From Bacillus sp. N1-1 (GTDB lineage Bacteria; Bacillota; Bacilli; Bacillales; Guptibacillaceae): a stretch of DNA of 64,000 nucleotides. Positions within the stretch are counted from its first letter, which is position 1. Each line of letters begins with the position of its first letter. Below the pieces are notes generated by a model. That model saw only the letters and a list, made by a program, of their open reading frames with translations. It made no database searches and had not been told where the DNA came from. This document shows positions 55,983 through 64,000 of the stretch, in pieces. Location: assembly GCF_009818105.1 (NCBI RefSeq), contig NZ_CP046564.1, positions 2,790,001 through 2,854,000 of the forward strand, written 5' to 3'. The position numbers and the translations under genes were made by a program.

Positions 55983-57047
55983 TTATAAACTTTCTTTTTC
56001 TTGTAATGTTCTTTTTTGTGTACGAATCGATCGAATCAAACTTCCTGATCCTACCGTTGCAAGAATAACGCTTCCGATTGCGATTAACGTGTACAGGTCA
56101 CTTTCTAGAAAAAGCTTAATCATACTGTAAGAAATAACTAGTGAAAAAACTGGTGAAACGGCCCATACCTTTAACATTTTCGTAATGACATCTTTTTGCC
56201 AGAGTTGAAAACCATCTTTTGCAGTACCAATTCCAATGATTGAAGAAGTCGTAATTTGTGTAAGTGGGACTGGAATCCCAAACAATGAAGCACCGATTAC
56301 TAGCCCAGCGCTCGTACCCGATATCGCACATCCTTCACCTAGCGAAAAACGTGTAATCCGGTAGCCATTCGTTTCAAGTACGCGGCTTCCAAATACAAGT
56401 GCACCTAAAGCAACAAATGCCCCTCCTAACCATGCACCGTGAGAAAGGGAAAGAACTCCCGCTCCGACTAAGGGGCCAACTGCATTGGCCACATTATTCA
56501 TCCCTGCCGAGAACGCTTCAAGAAATCCAGCTACAATTAAAACGATAGTTAGCGTTTTTTGCCATTTTGTTGTAAGGTTTAAACGCTTTTTGAGAGCATT
56601 CAATCCTTTCCCCACTATTAAGGCTGTCACAAAAGCAATAACCGGAATAATAATCCATAACAGCATAATGACCATAACATTTGAAAAAAACAATGCACGG
56701 TATGCAATGCCTACCCCTACAACTGAGCCAACAGTTACTTCGCTTGTTGATAAAGGGATCCCCATAATATTTGCTAGAAAAAGTGCCGTTGTCGCTGAAA
56801 TGAATATAATCAGAATCACTTTTAAACTAAGTACTGAGGTGGGAATAATTCCACTGCCCATCGTTTTAATGACATTCCCTCCACCAAAAGTGGCCCCGGC
56901 TACTATTCCGAAAGCACATACAGCTAGTGCTGTGCGTCTTTTTTTTATGGCACCAGCTCCATAGGCCACCCCCATTGATGCAGCTGCACCACTTGCTCCA
57001 ATATTCATCGCAAAAAACAGCGCAACTGTAATCACTAAAATCGTCAT
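55983..57047 (-). CDS. cysP: CysP, PiT-family sulfate permease
   Basis: A 354-residue membrane protein with about ten helices and the paired PiT signatures [16 protein letters not shown] (N-half) and [17 protein letters not shown] (C-half). The family name suggests phosphate, but in this operon position the B. subtilis homologue is the sulfate importer. It overlaps the end of cysH by four bases. Confidence 0.9.
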   Translation of the reverse strand: MTILVITVALFFAMNIGASGAAASMGVAYGAGAIKKRRTALAVCAFGIVAGATFGGGNVIKTMGSGIIPTSVLSLKVILIIFISATTALFLANIMGIPLSTSEVTVGSVVGVGIAYRALFFSNVMVIMLLWIIIPVIAFVTALIVGKGLNALKKRLNLTTKWQKTLTIVLIVAGFLEAFSAGMNNVANAVGPLVGAGVLSLSHGAWLGGAFVALGALVFGSRVLETNGYRITRFSLGEGCAISGTSAGLVIGASLFGIPVPLTQITTSSIIGIGTAKDGFQLWQKDVITKMLKVWAVSPVFSLVISYSMIKLFLESDLYTLIAIGSVILATVGSGSLIRSIRTQKRTLQEKESL

Positions 57048-57766
57048 CGGCTTGATGCGGAATCAAGATGCAAGCCGCACTCTGTTTTCTCCTGACTTGC
57101 CCATCTTCCCGCTCTAGAATCGCTTCCACTCAAAACTCTTTCTGTGCATACGGCACAGCCGATACTTGGATAGCCTTGATCATGAAGCGGATTGTATGGT
57201 AAATCCTTCTCGTAGACGTAGCGCCAAACTTCTTTCCACGTCCAATGAATGAGTGGACAAACTTTTATGGACTGAAATTTTTTATCTCGATTTAAATAAT
57301 TTGTTTTTTGTCTCAGAGGGGACTGTTCTCTTCTTAAGCCCGATATCCAGGCGCTTACGCCATCTAGTTCTTCATGTAAAGGAACAATTTTTCGCAAATT
57401 ACAACATTGCCCCGGATCCTTCTCCCAAAGTGCCTCCCCTTTACTTAATGCTTGCTCTTCTACAGACTCTTCTGGTTGCTTCATTTTTATCTTAAGCTTT
57501 GGATATCTCGCTTTTACTTTCTCAATCAATTGATACGTTTCTTCAAAGTGAAGTCCGGTGTCTAAAAAAACAATCTCCGCTTCCTCATTTACACGAGAAA
57601 TCAAATCAATGAGAACAATACCTTCCACACCGAAACTACATGCATATACGATGTCTTCTTTATAAGTTTGATAGGCCCAATTTAGAACTTCCAATGCTCC
57701 TTTTGTATCTGAATGCTGATTGAATTCCGGCTCCTCGCCTGACCAGCTCTCATATAACCATTCCAT
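57044..57766 (-). CDS. cysH: CysH, APS/PAPS reductase
   Basis: A 240-residue reductase converting APS or PAPS to sulfite with thioredoxin. It has [14 protein letters not shown], the Cys pair in GQCCNLRKI plus CAVC, which together bind a [4Fe-4S] cluster (APS-type), and the catalytic C-terminal ECGLH. The ATG at 57766 has AGGAGG 7 bases upstream. It is the first large gene after a terminator that separates it from yezD. Confidence 0.9.
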   Translation of the reverse strand: MEWLYESWSGEEPEFNQHSDTKGALEVLNWAYQTYKEDIVYACSFGVEGIVLIDLISRVNEEAEIVFLDTGLHFEETYQLIEKVKARYPKLKIKMKQPEESVEEQALSKGEALWEKDPGQCCNLRKIVPLHEELDGVSAWISGLRREQSPLRQKTNYLNRDKKFQSIKVCPLIHWTWKEVWRYVYEKDLPYNPLHDQGYPSIGCAVCTERVLSGSDSRAGRWASQEKTECGLHLDSASSR

Positions 57767-57798
57767 TACAAAACCTCCTATTGCAATCAAATTATCCT

Positions 57799-57840
57799 AA
57801 AAAAAGAGGCAGTCCTAACCCTCGTGGTTAGAACCGCCTC
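57799..57840 (-). terminator. Strong hairpin with T-run between yezD and cysH
   Basis: On the minus strand a 15-bp stem (GAGGCGGTTCTAACC with GGTTAGGACTGCCTC, two wobble pairs) is followed by TTTTTTT. It ends only about 25 bases before the cysH ribosome site, with no promoter in between. Confidence 0.9.
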
Positions 57841-57864
57841 TAGTGTCTCTAGTCAGCGCTAAAA

Positions 57865-58008
57865 TTAAAGTCGTTCTTTTTCTTTTCTTTCAAGTTGAAT
57901 CACCTTTCCATCTTGAATGACAAGTGTAATCGATCCATACTTCAACGTGCTTAGCATTCGTTCAATACGCGCTGCAACGTCTGAAAAGTTCTGCTCCTTG
58001 CTTCCCAT
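57865..58008 (-). CDS. YezD-type small protein (DUF2292)
   Basis: A 47-residue protein: a helical N-part (SDVAARIERMLSTLKYGSIT) and a beta-strand part LVIQDGKVIQLERKEKERL, as in the DUF2292/YezD family often found beside sulfur-assimilation genes. GGGAGG lies 7 bases before the ATG at 58008. It sits between the S-box terminator and a second terminator before cysH. Function unknown; DNA- or RNA-linked roles are possible. Confidence 0.78.
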   Translation of the reverse strand: MGSKEQNFSDVAARIERMLSTLKYGSITLVIQDGKVIQLERKEKERL

Positions 58009-58057
58009 CATGCAACCTCCCTTGCTCATCATAATCTATAGGAGAGGCTAAACAACT

Positions 58058-58083
58058 AAAAAAGCCTTCCCAAATTGGAAAGA
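58058..58083 (-). terminator. Expression-platform terminator of the sulfate-operon S-box
   Basis: On the minus strand CTTTCC pairs with GGGAAG across a short A/T loop, followed by CTTTTTT. Confidence 0.8.
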
Positions 58084-58106
58084 CAGATTAGGTTACCTTA
58101 ATTCAC

Positions 58107-58208
58107 CTTATCTTCCAAAATGGACTCCATTTTGCTGGAAGTAGCACCTTGCCTCGAAGGCAGGTTGCTGGACGTCATCGGGCCAGTCCCTCGGTCTCTC
58201 TTGATAAG
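58107..58208 (-). ncRNA. SAM-I riboswitch (S-box) of the sulfate operon
   Basis: The minus strand carries CTTATCAAGAGAGACCGAGG, GACTGGCCCGATGA, CCAGCAACC, AAGGTGCTACTTCCAGC and GGAAGATAAG. P1 is CTTATC/GATAAG. It precedes a terminator, yezD and cysH. Confidence 0.96.
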
Positions 58209-58219
58209 TTATTTTCTAA

Positions 58220-58248
58220 ATCTTAACTATTATCTAACAATCTGTCAA
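58220..58248 (-). promoter_or_regulatory. Promoter of the sulfate operon
   Basis: On the minus strand a perfect TTGACA and TAAGAT are separated by 17 bases, directly before the S-box. Confidence 0.8.
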
Positions 58249-58291
58249 CCCTAGTTTAGAGATCGGGATAAACGGATTAGTAAAGAATATG

Positions 58292-58319
58292 AAAAAAACC
58301 CCGAATCTATGACTCGAGG
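58292..58319 (-). terminator. Terminator of the nfeD-like gene
   Basis: On the minus strand CCTCGA pairs with TCGGGG (one wobble) across an 8-base loop, followed by TTTTTTT. Confidence 0.8.
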
Positions 58320-58326
58320 CTCAGTT

Positions 58327-58983
58327 TTATATCGGATGACGTTTACTTTCTTCTTTCTTTTCTTCTACTACAATGCGCGTTCCATCAACCGAGGTCACCA
58401 CAACTACCGTATCCTTATCGATCCAGCTTCCTGCTGAAATCGCGCTATACTTTTTATCGTTCATTTCAATTGTCCCACTCGGTCGAAACGGAGTAAGGGC
58501 GATGGCTGTTTCTCCAACTAATTTTTTATACTCCACATTCATCGAGTTGTACCCCATTTCACTACTAAGACGATCTTTTAACGTCATCTTCGTCCACATG
58601 GACCTGGCAGGAAATACTCTTAAAAATAGAAAAGACGCCGCAGTACCAATTAAAAATCCACTTGAAACAAGCAGTCCATACAGAAAAGTTGGGGAAGGTA
58701 TAGCAACTGCCGTTACCATCATTGCTAATCCAATCAGGCCAAACGTTCCGTCATTTAATAATTTTCCGTCTAGAATAACTAATCCAAGACCAACCGCAAA
58801 CACAAGACCCATCCAAACCATAGATGATAATGATGTTAAATGGTAACTGAAATAGAATGTAAGGATCAGGATTCCAATCAATCCAAAAATCCCTTTTACT
58901 CGAACAAGCAACTCTCCGAATAAGAAAAGCACGCTAAGTAAGACAACAAGAAAACCAACTGCAGGCAAAGATAGGATTTCCAT
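58327..58983 (-). CDS. NfeD-like membrane protein
   Basis: A 218-residue protein with five membrane helices (within residues 5-125) and a C-terminal OB-fold (about 150-210: LVGETAIALTPFRPSGTIEMNDKKY is cited only in part, then VTSVDGTRIVVE). NfeD proteins partner with flotillin-like or stomatin proteins in membrane domains; no such partner is next to it here. GGAGGGAG precedes the ATG. Confidence 0.85.
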   Translation of the reverse strand: MEILSLPAVGFLVVLLSVLFLFGELLVRVKGIFGLIGILILTFYFSYHLTSLSSMVWMGLVFAVGLGLVILDGKLLNDGTFGLIGLAMMVTAVAIPSPTFLYGLLVSSGFLIGTAASFLFLRVFPARSMWTKMTLKDRLSSEMGYNSMNVEYKKLVGETAIALTPFRPSGTIEMNDKKYSAISAGSWIDKDTVVVVTSVDGTRIVVEEKKEESKRHPI

Positions 58984-59054
58984 CCTCGCTCCCTCCTTTT
59001 CTTTCCACTCATAATACGTTTAACGAGAGAAGAAAGTTTCAGTCCATTGTCACT

Positions 59055-59925
59055 TTACGATTGAAATACCCCTTTTATTCCATCAATAAGCGCAATAAAG
59101 AAATCAATTATTTTCTTAATAAAAGATTGTGTTTCGTCTTTATTTAAAAATTCATCAAGATTTTCTCTCGCGTTCTCGAGCTGACTCTTCATTTGATCCC
59201 AGTCGATATCGAGATTCTTCATTCGATTAAACAGTGCCACAAGTCCGTCTAGTTCTTCCTGAGTTAGTTCAATTCCTGAATCGCTAGCCGTTTGTTTAAT
59301 CATCGTTCTCATGTCTTCTTCTGTCTCAGGGGGATTTGTAGCAATTTCATCTTTAATTTTCGTCATTTGTTGCTTTATCAGCACCAATGCTATCACTTAA
59401 TTTTGCAGTCGTTACTAATTCTTCATTTGCAACCTGTTTCTGTTCCTCAGGAATGACTTCATCTGAACTTAACTCATACGCTTTAATCAAACCAGTTAAT
59501 GCTGCCGTACCGGATACTTCCGTTGGTGCTGTCACATAAATATCAGCGTCTTTTACTCCCGCTGTTATTAAAGCATTGGCATACATCTCATCTGTAACCC
59601 AATTGATATTTTTTGTTTCGACACTTAACCCAGCATCTTTTTCACCAATTGTAATCGAGGAGGAAGACAAGGCACGCGTTCCAATTAAGGCTTTACTAAT
59701 ATAATTTCCAAGGTATTTATGCTCTTCTTCATTCGAAACTGTCACGGTCATGACATTGTCTGGTGCTTTCATTTCTTCTAATAACGTTTGCTTTTGCTCT
59801 TCTGATAAATCTTCACCAAGTGTCACAATGACATCACCAACGCTAGCGTCAGCGAACGTTACAATTGGCACGATGGACATGATCAACAACATCGACAGAA
59901 AAAATGGCATTACTTTTTTAAACAT
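59055..59925 (-). pseudogene. YpuA-like DUF1002 protein, frameshifted
   Basis: Two frames together give a secreted DUF1002 protein. The first (59353-59925, 190 residues) has a signal peptide MFKKVMPFFLSMLLIMSIVP and the body through LSDSIGADKAT, then shifts to NDEN and stop. The second (59055 up to about 59372) continues naturally as MTKIKDEIATNPPETEEDM and ends IDGIKGVFQS. The break lies near 59370, where one base (A) stands between codons ACA and ATG; a +1 or -2 change would explain it. It could be a real inactivation, a programmed shift or a sequencing error. Confidence 0.8.
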
Positions 59926-60108
59926 GTTTTGATCTCCTTTTTAACGTAAGGCTTGCTCGATGAGAAGATGTTAAGACTTCTCATCTCCTTGTATTCTACT
60001 CGACACTTGCTCGAAAGAAAAGATAATTCATTAAGAAACCTGTCATATCATGGAAGGACAAGCATACCTTTATATAAAAGAAATGAAGTCGAAGGGAAGG
60101 TGAGAGCG

Positions 60109-60438
60109 ATGAAAAAGTTGCTAATGGGACTCCTTTTACTCCTTATTCTTCACACCACTTACTATGATTTAACAACCGGGACACTCCCCTCACCCACAGT
60201 GGAGTCTGAAGCAGCAGAAGTACTTGCTCCACAAAAAGACGCTGCTCCCTATGTGGTTTACAAAATCAACGCTGGTGATACGGTTCTTTCATTAGTGGAA
60301 AAAGCAAATGGATCGGTTCCTGTAGCAATTGAAACAATTGTTCACGATTTTGAAACGTTAAACAAAATTCATCCTACACGGATACAAATAGGAAAAGAAT
60401 ATAAGATACCAACTTATACCAACACATCTGCTCAGTGA
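60109..60438 (+). CDS. yqfZ: YqfZ, LysM-containing membrane-anchored protein
   Basis: A 109-residue protein with an N-terminal hydrophobic helix MKKLLMGLLLLLILHTTYYD and a LysM-like module at about 50-103 (YKINAGDTVLSLVEKANG ... RIQIGKEYKIP). Position before ispG equals yqfZ of B. subtilis, a sporulation-linked gene. The ATG at 60109 has AAGGTGAG upstream; the longer upstream frame has no site. Confidence 0.82.
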   Translation: MKKLLMGLLLLLILHTTYYDLTTGTLPSPTVESEAAEVLAPQKDAAPYVVYKINAGDTVLSLVEKANGSVPVAIETIVHDFETLNKIHPTRIQIGKEYKIPTYTNTSAQ

Positions 60439-60445
60439 TTATTTC

Positions 60446-60475
60446 TTGTCAATAGCTCTGTAAAGTTGCTACAAT
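60446..60475 (+). promoter_or_regulatory. Promoter of ispG
   Basis: TTGTCA and TACAAT are separated by 18 bases. A roughly 100-base leader with a small TTCCC/GGGAA hairpin follows before the start codon. Confidence 0.65.
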
Positions 60476-60578
60476 GGGATAGTATTACTGATGAGTCTTA
60501 TTCCCTACTAGGGAAGCATATAAAAGCGATCTAAATCATGAGGTAAGCAATCCTACATGTAAAAGGAGCGATTTTCGC

Positions 60579-61697
60579 ATGAATGAAATTACCCACCGTA
60601 GTAAAACAAGACCGGTTAAAGTAGGTCCTTTAACGATAGGCGGTAACAATGAAGTTATTATTCAAAGTATGACAACCACTAAAACGCACGATGTGGAAGC
60701 AACAGTTGCTGAAATTAATCGTCTAGAGGAAGCTGGTTGTCAAATCGTACGTGTTGCTTGTCCAGATGACCGAGCTGCAGATGCGATTCCAGAAATCAAA
60801 AAAAGAATCAATATTCCACTTGTCGTTGACATCCATTTCAATTACAAGCTTGCCCTTAAAGCAATTGAAGGTGGAGCTGACAAGATTCGAATTAACCCAG
60901 GTAACATTGGGCGTCGTGAAAAAGTGGAGGCAGTTGTAAAGGCAGCTAAAGAAAAAGGTATCCCCATTCGTATTGGGGTAAACGCTGGTTCACTAGAGCG
61001 TAAAATCCTTGAGAAATATGGATACCCAACGGCTGAAGGTATGCTTGAAAGTGCCCTTCACCACATTAAAATTCTTGAAGACCTTGATTTCTACGATATC
61101 ATTGTCTCAATGAAAGCATCTGATGTACAACTTGCTACAGAAGCTTATGAGCTCGCAGCTCGCTCATTCGATTATCCATTACACCTTGGGATCACAGAAT
61201 CTGGAACGCTATTTGCAGGTACAGTTAAAAGTGCGGCTGGATTAGGTGTTATTCTTTCTAAAGGTATTGGAAATACGGCACGTATCTCTCTAAGTGCTGA
61301 CCCTGTTGAAGAAGTTAAAGTAGCTAGAGAACTTCTTAAATCATTTGGTCTCGCTGCGAACGCTGCAACATTAATTTCTTGCCCAACATGTGGACGGATT
61401 GAAATTGATTTAATTTCGATTGCAAATGAAGTTGAAGAGTATATTTCAACGATCAAAGCACCAATTAAAGTAGCTGTGCTTGGCTGTGCCGTAAACGGCC
61501 CTGGGGAAGCACGTGAAGCTGATATTGGTATTGCAGGCGCTAGAGGTGAAGGTCTTCTCTTCCGTCACGGAGAAATCATCCGCAAGGTTCCTGAAGAAAC
61601 AATGGTAGAAGAATTGAAGAAAGAAGTAGATAAAATAGCAGAAGAACACTACAAGAAAATGGCAGAAGAAAAAGAGAAAGCGGAAGCTAACTCTTAA
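60579..61697 (+). CDS. ispG: IspG, (E)-4-hydroxy-3-methylbut-2-enyl-diphosphate synthase
   Basis: A 372-residue [4Fe-4S] enzyme of the MEP isoprenoid pathway. N-terminal TIM barrel ([31 protein letters not shown]) and C-terminal cluster domain with SCPTCGR and [11 protein letters not shown] giving the three Cys ligands. A charged C-terminal tail ([10 protein letters not shown]) is added. AAAAGGAG lies upstream and a terminator shared with yqfX follows. Confidence 0.95.
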   Translation: MNEITHRSKTRPVKVGPLTIGGNNEVIIQSMTTTKTHDVEATVAEINRLEEAGCQIVRVACPDDRAADAIPEIKKRINIPLVVDIHFNYKLALKAIEGGADKIRINPGNIGRREKVEAVVKAAKEKGIPIRIGVNAGSLERKILEKYGYPTAEGMLESALHHIKILEDLDFYDIIVSMKASDVQLATEAYELAARSFDYPLHLGITESGTLFAGTVKSAAGLGVILSKGIGNTARISLSADPVEEVKVARELLKSFGLAANAATLISCPTCGRIEIDLISIANEVEEYISTIKAPIKVAVLGCAVNGPGEAREADIGIAGARGEGLLFRHGEIIRKVPEETMVEELKKEVDKIAEEHYKKMAEEKEKAEANS

Positions 61698-61718
61698 AAA
61701 ACTGTTTCTGTAGACACG

Positions 61719-61750
61719 AAAAGCCAGGCACGAAAGAGTGCCTGGCTTTT
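61719..61750. terminator. Bidirectional terminator between ispG and yqfX
   Basis: AAAAGCCAGGCAC pairs with GTGCCTGGCTTTT across a 6-base loop; tracts on both sides. Confidence 0.92.
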
Positions 61751-61762
61751 CTATTTCGGTCA

Positions 61763-62164
61763 CTAAAAGAACGGTGCGAAGAATAAGCTGATGATCATTG
61801 AAGCGGCACCGACACCTATCGCCCATGATCCAAGCGTTGTCAGTCCCTTTCTCCTAGCAACAAATCCTACGACAATTCCCGCTGCTCCAAGAATGACGGG
61901 AAGAATGAACAAAGAAATAACGGATAGAGCAAGCGCTGCTACACCAATACCTACTCCTGTTTTTTCTTGTTCCTGTCTTTTAGCTTCAAAGTGTTCATGA
62001 TGCTCTTCAGAAGTTGGACGTTCATTTTCAGGTGACTGTAAATAAGGGCGGTCCATTACACCGGGAGCTACTTCCGCTGCTGCTTCTTCATAATAATCCT
62101 CTTCAGCGCGTACCTCTCGCTCCTCGATTAGGTCCAGATCCTCATCTTGTCTGTCTTCTGTCAT
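61763..62164 (-). CDS. yqfX: YqfX, DUF4190-type membrane protein
   Basis: A 133-residue protein: an acidic cytosolic N-part (DLIEEREVRAEEDYYEEAAA) and two C-terminal membrane helices with GVGIGVAALALSVISLF and ILGAAGIVVGFVARRKG, the DUF4190 pattern. Function unknown. The ATG at 62164 has GAGGG 6 bases upstream. Synteny agrees with yqfX. Confidence 0.8.
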   Translation of the reverse strand: MTEDRQDEDLDLIEEREVRAEEDYYEEAAAEVAPGVMDRPYLQSPENERPTSEEHHEHFEAKRQEQEKTGVGIGVAALALSVISLFILPVILGAAGIVVGFVARRKGLTTLGSWAIGVGAASMIISLFFAPFF

Positions 62165-62315
62165 ATACATCCCTCACTTTGCCTTGTTATGGAGCATGCT
62201 TAGTATTCGTAAGAAAACCAAAGAATATGTTTAATTCTTCAGTAAGATCCTTCCAACTCAAGGCCTTTGCTTCTGTGTTATGATAATACGTGAGATCACA
62301 AAAAGGGGTTTTATC

Positions 62316-62894
62316 ATGACTATCAAAAGACTCGGACTTGATATTGATGGAACAGTTACAAGTCCTAAAACATTCCTTCCATATTTAAATTCATCATTTA
62401 ATAAGAAATTGTCACTCGATGATCTAACAGAGTATAACCTTGCGAATATTCTCGGCATTCATAAAGATGAATTCTTCAAGTGGTTACAAGCAAATGAGAA
62501 AAACATTTATGCCAACGCAATCATCGCTGATGACGCTCATCCAACATTAGAATCCTGGGAAGGAAAGTACGACCTTTTCTACATCAGTGCCAGAGGGAAT
62601 CACCTTCTAGACACAACAAAAAATTGGTTTGTTACAAATTCTGTTCCGTTCCATCACATTGAGCTTATTGGAAAACATGATAAAATTGACGCGATTAGGA
62701 AACATCGTGTTGACGTATTTTTTGAAGACAAACATGATAATGCTTGTGCCATTGCAGAAGAGTGCCAAATACCTGTTATTCTTTTTAATACACCTTATAA
62801 TCAAGGAGCCGTGCCTTCCAATGTTTCCCGGTTAGAATCGTGGCCTGAAGCACGTCAATGGATTCAACAACACAACAAAAGCGGCAGAGCCTGA
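62316..62894 (+). CDS. yqfW: YqfW, 5'-nucleotidase-type HAD phosphatase
   Basis: A 192-residue HAD protein of the 5'(3')-deoxyribonucleotidase (NT5C) family: motif I LGLDIDGTVTSP, motif II YISARGN, and FFEDKHDNACAIAEE near residue 140. It probably dephosphorylates nucleotides. AAAAAGGGG precedes the ATG. Its stop codon lies in the loop of the terminator shared with zur. Confidence 0.85.
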   Translation: MTIKRLGLDIDGTVTSPKTFLPYLNSSFNKKLSLDDLTEYNLANILGIHKDEFFKWLQANEKNIYANAIIADDAHPTLESWEGKYDLFYISARGNHLLDTTKNWFVTNSVPFHHIELIGKHDKIDAIRKHRVDVFFEDKHDNACAIAEECQIPVILFNTPYNQGAVPSNVSRLESWPEARQWIQQHNKSGRA

Positions 62895-62908
62895 GCTCTA
62901 CCGCTTTT
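62877..62908. terminator. Bidirectional terminator between yqfW and zur
   Basis: AAAAGCGGCAGAGC pairs with GCTCTACCGCTTTT across a 4-base loop that contains the yqfW stop codon. Confidence 0.92.
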
Positions 62909-63323
62909 AATGTGCTTGACATTCGTCACAGCGTCCATACACCTCAAATTTATGACCAGTTACTTCAAACCCTGTATCCCCCACTGGAATAGCTTCCATA
63001 GGACAAGAATCAATATGACGTGTTTTTCCGCAGTCCAGGCAAATGAGATGATGATGATGACTTTGTGTTGCACAGCTAAGTCGATAGCGCTTTTCACCAT
63101 TCCACTCCGTCTCTTCTAAAATAGCCAGGTCGGTAAATAGCGTCAAATTTCGGTAAATCGTATCTACGCTCATCCCAGGATAACTTCTCTGCATATGATT
63201 CAGTACATCCCTCGCGGAGAGATACCTCTTCTCTTTAGCAAATAACGTCACAAGATCTTCGCGCTTCTCAGTATATTTATAGCCTTGCTCTTTTAAAATA
63301 CGCAATGCTGTAGAGACATTCAT
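62907..63323 (-). CDS. zur: Zur, Fur-family zinc repressor
   Basis: A 138-residue Fur-family regulator: winged helix (YLSARDVLNHMQ, MSVDTIYRNLTLF), then a dimer domain with SHHHHLICLDCGK and CDEC, which form the structural zinc site. Location next to the zinc permease gene and synteny with B. subtilis zur support Zur over Fur or PerR. It represses zinc uptake when zinc is sufficient. It overlaps no gene and follows znuB by 17 bases, in one operon. Confidence 0.9.
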   Translation of the reverse strand: MNVSTALRILKEQGYKYTEKREDLVTLFAKEKRYLSARDVLNHMQRSYPGMSVDTIYRNLTLFTDLAILEETEWNGEKRYRLSCATQSHHHHLICLDCGKTRHIDSCPMEAIPVGDTGFEVTGHKFEVYGRCDECQAH

Positions 63324-63340
63324 ACTTCCACCTCATCATG

Positions 63341-64000
63341 TTAAGATTTCCATTGTTTGATTCGTTTTACCAAAAGTACGAACAGTAAAATGAATGCTGA
63401 TAAAAGAACGATTGTTCCACCTGGCGCGATATCAAGATAATAGGCGAGGACAAGTCCTCCAAGTACAGCCATCTCACCGAAAATGATTGAATAGGCAATC
63501 GTCTGCTTAAATCCACGTGCAATTCGAATGCTGGCGGCCACAGGAAGCGTCATTAGTGCAGAAACCAATAAGACCCCTACAATTTGCATTGAAACAGCAA
63601 TCACAAATGCCACGAGTAAAATAAAAATGAAATGGATCCATTTTGCCCGTACTCCTGATACAATTGCTTGTTCTTCATCGAATGAAAGGAAGAACAGTTC
63701 TTTATATAATAGCGTTACGACAATAACGACAATCACACTAATGATTGCAACTGCCATTAAGTCACTTCGACTAATGGCAATGACACTTCCGAATAAATAA
63801 TTAAACAAATCCGAATTAAATCCATCTGCTAAAGATAAAAAGACAACCCCTAGACCAATGCCACCAGACAGCGTAATCGGAATAGCAAGCTCTTCGAAAT
63901 GTTTATATACTTTACGAAGCTGTTCGATAAATAACGAGCCCGCTGCTGAAAAACCCATCCCCATATAAACAGGATTAACACCTTGCCAAAATGTAGAATA
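63341..64000 (-). CDS. znuB: ZnuB-type zinc ABC transporter permease (partial, N-terminus outside window)
   Basis: The C-terminal 219 residues of an ABC-3 family metal permease, reading in frame to the window edge. It has several membrane helices, AIVSGVRAKWIHFIF, VGVLLVSALMTLPVAASIRIARGFK and a final APGGTIVLLSAFILL helix, as in ZnuB/AdcB. The matching binding protein and ATPase genes should lie to the right of the window. Internal ATGs near 63964 are not the start. Confidence 0.9.
   Translation of the reverse strand, partial: YSTFWQGVNPVYMGMGFSAAGSLFIEQLRKVYKHFEELAIPITLSGGIGLGVVFLSLADGFNSDLFNYLFGSVIAISRSDLMAVAIISVIVVIVVTLLYKELFFLSFDEEQAIVSGVRAKWIHFIFILLVAFVIAVSMQIVGVLLVSALMTLPVAASIRIARGFKQTIAYSIIFGEMAVLGGLVLAYYLDIAPGGTIVLLSAFILLFVLLVKRIKQWKS

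Noticed and set aside
56485..56964. 159-residue plus-strand open frame
   Set aside because: It is antisense to cysP, a clear membrane protein gene, and has no ribosome site.
58373..58846. 157-residue plus-strand open frame
   Set aside because: It is antisense to the nfeD-like gene and lacks any start signal or recognisable content.

Overview
The window reads as chromosomal core DNA of a low-GC, endospore-forming member of the Bacillaceae. Gene order follows the Bacillus subtilis yqfU-to-comG region closely (znuB-zur-yqfW-yqfX-ispG-yqfZ ... sodA-yqgC-yqgB-yqgE-pbpA-pst ... rpmG-yqgN ... yqgQ-glcK-yqgS-yqgT-yqgV-yqgW-yqgX-yqgY-mgsR ... comGA), with blocks inserted or rearranged between the syntenic genes. 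A SpoVAF-type germination protein, an LtaS-type lipoteichoic acid synthase and strong AGGAGG ribosome binding sites agree with this. The genus cannot be assigned from the sequence alone.

Layout. 1-5,870: start of comGA, an alpha/beta hydrolase, small stress-type proteins, tRNA-Gln, mgsR, a MidA-type methyltransferase and yqgX/yqgW/yqgY. 5,900-11,570: a fetAB-like ABC transporter coupled to yqgV, then a TPP-riboswitch-controlled thiamine operon (thiE-thiS-thiG-thiO-thiD, no thiF). 11,600-18,400: a LysM/M14 cell-wall peptidase, an IS3-family insertion sequence, ltaS-like yqgS, glucokinase, a nitroreductase and yqgQ. 18,450-28,200: spoVAF-like gene, M42 peptidase, an unknown secreted or anchored protein, a HAD phosphatase, a T-box-controlled NhaC-type transporter (probable tyrosine uptake), and the operon yqgN-DUF92-mobA-moeB/thiF, then rpmG. 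28,200-37,000: a GH15 glycosidase, the Pho-box-controlled pstSCAB-phoU operon and penicillin-binding protein pbpA. 37,100-44,050: an MFS carrier, sodA, a seven-tRNA cluster, yqgC, a Na/Pi cotransporter and yqgB. 44,080-51,960: a SAM-riboswitch methionine operon (metI, metC, yitJ-type, metH). 51,960-58,250: a second SAM-riboswitch operon for sulfate uptake and activation (yezD, cysH, cysP, sat, cysC) and siroheme synthesis (sirA, sirB, sirC). 58,290-64,000: nfeD-like gene, a frameshifted ypuA-like gene, yqfZ, ispG, yqfX, yqfW, zur and the end of znuB.

The genes form several nutrient circuits, each with a visible control element: thiamine (TPP riboswitch), sulfur and methionine (two S-boxes), an amino acid, probably tyrosine (T-box), phosphate (four PhoP half-sites in front of pstS) and zinc (Zur). 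The sulfur genes run from sulfate import through APS/PAPS reduction and siroheme to homocysteine and B12-dependent methionine. No sulfite reductase lies in the window.

I found no CRISPR array, prophage, defence island or secondary-metabolite cluster, and no clearly undescribed multi-gene system. The most noteworthy items are an insertion sequence placed exactly in the loop of a bidirectional terminator, a strong terminator between yezD and cysH inside an S-box operon, a frameshifted DUF1002 gene, a partially duplicated initiator tRNA, a zinc-free ribosomal protein L33, and translational coupling of a thiamine-binding-type protein to a FetAB-like transporter.
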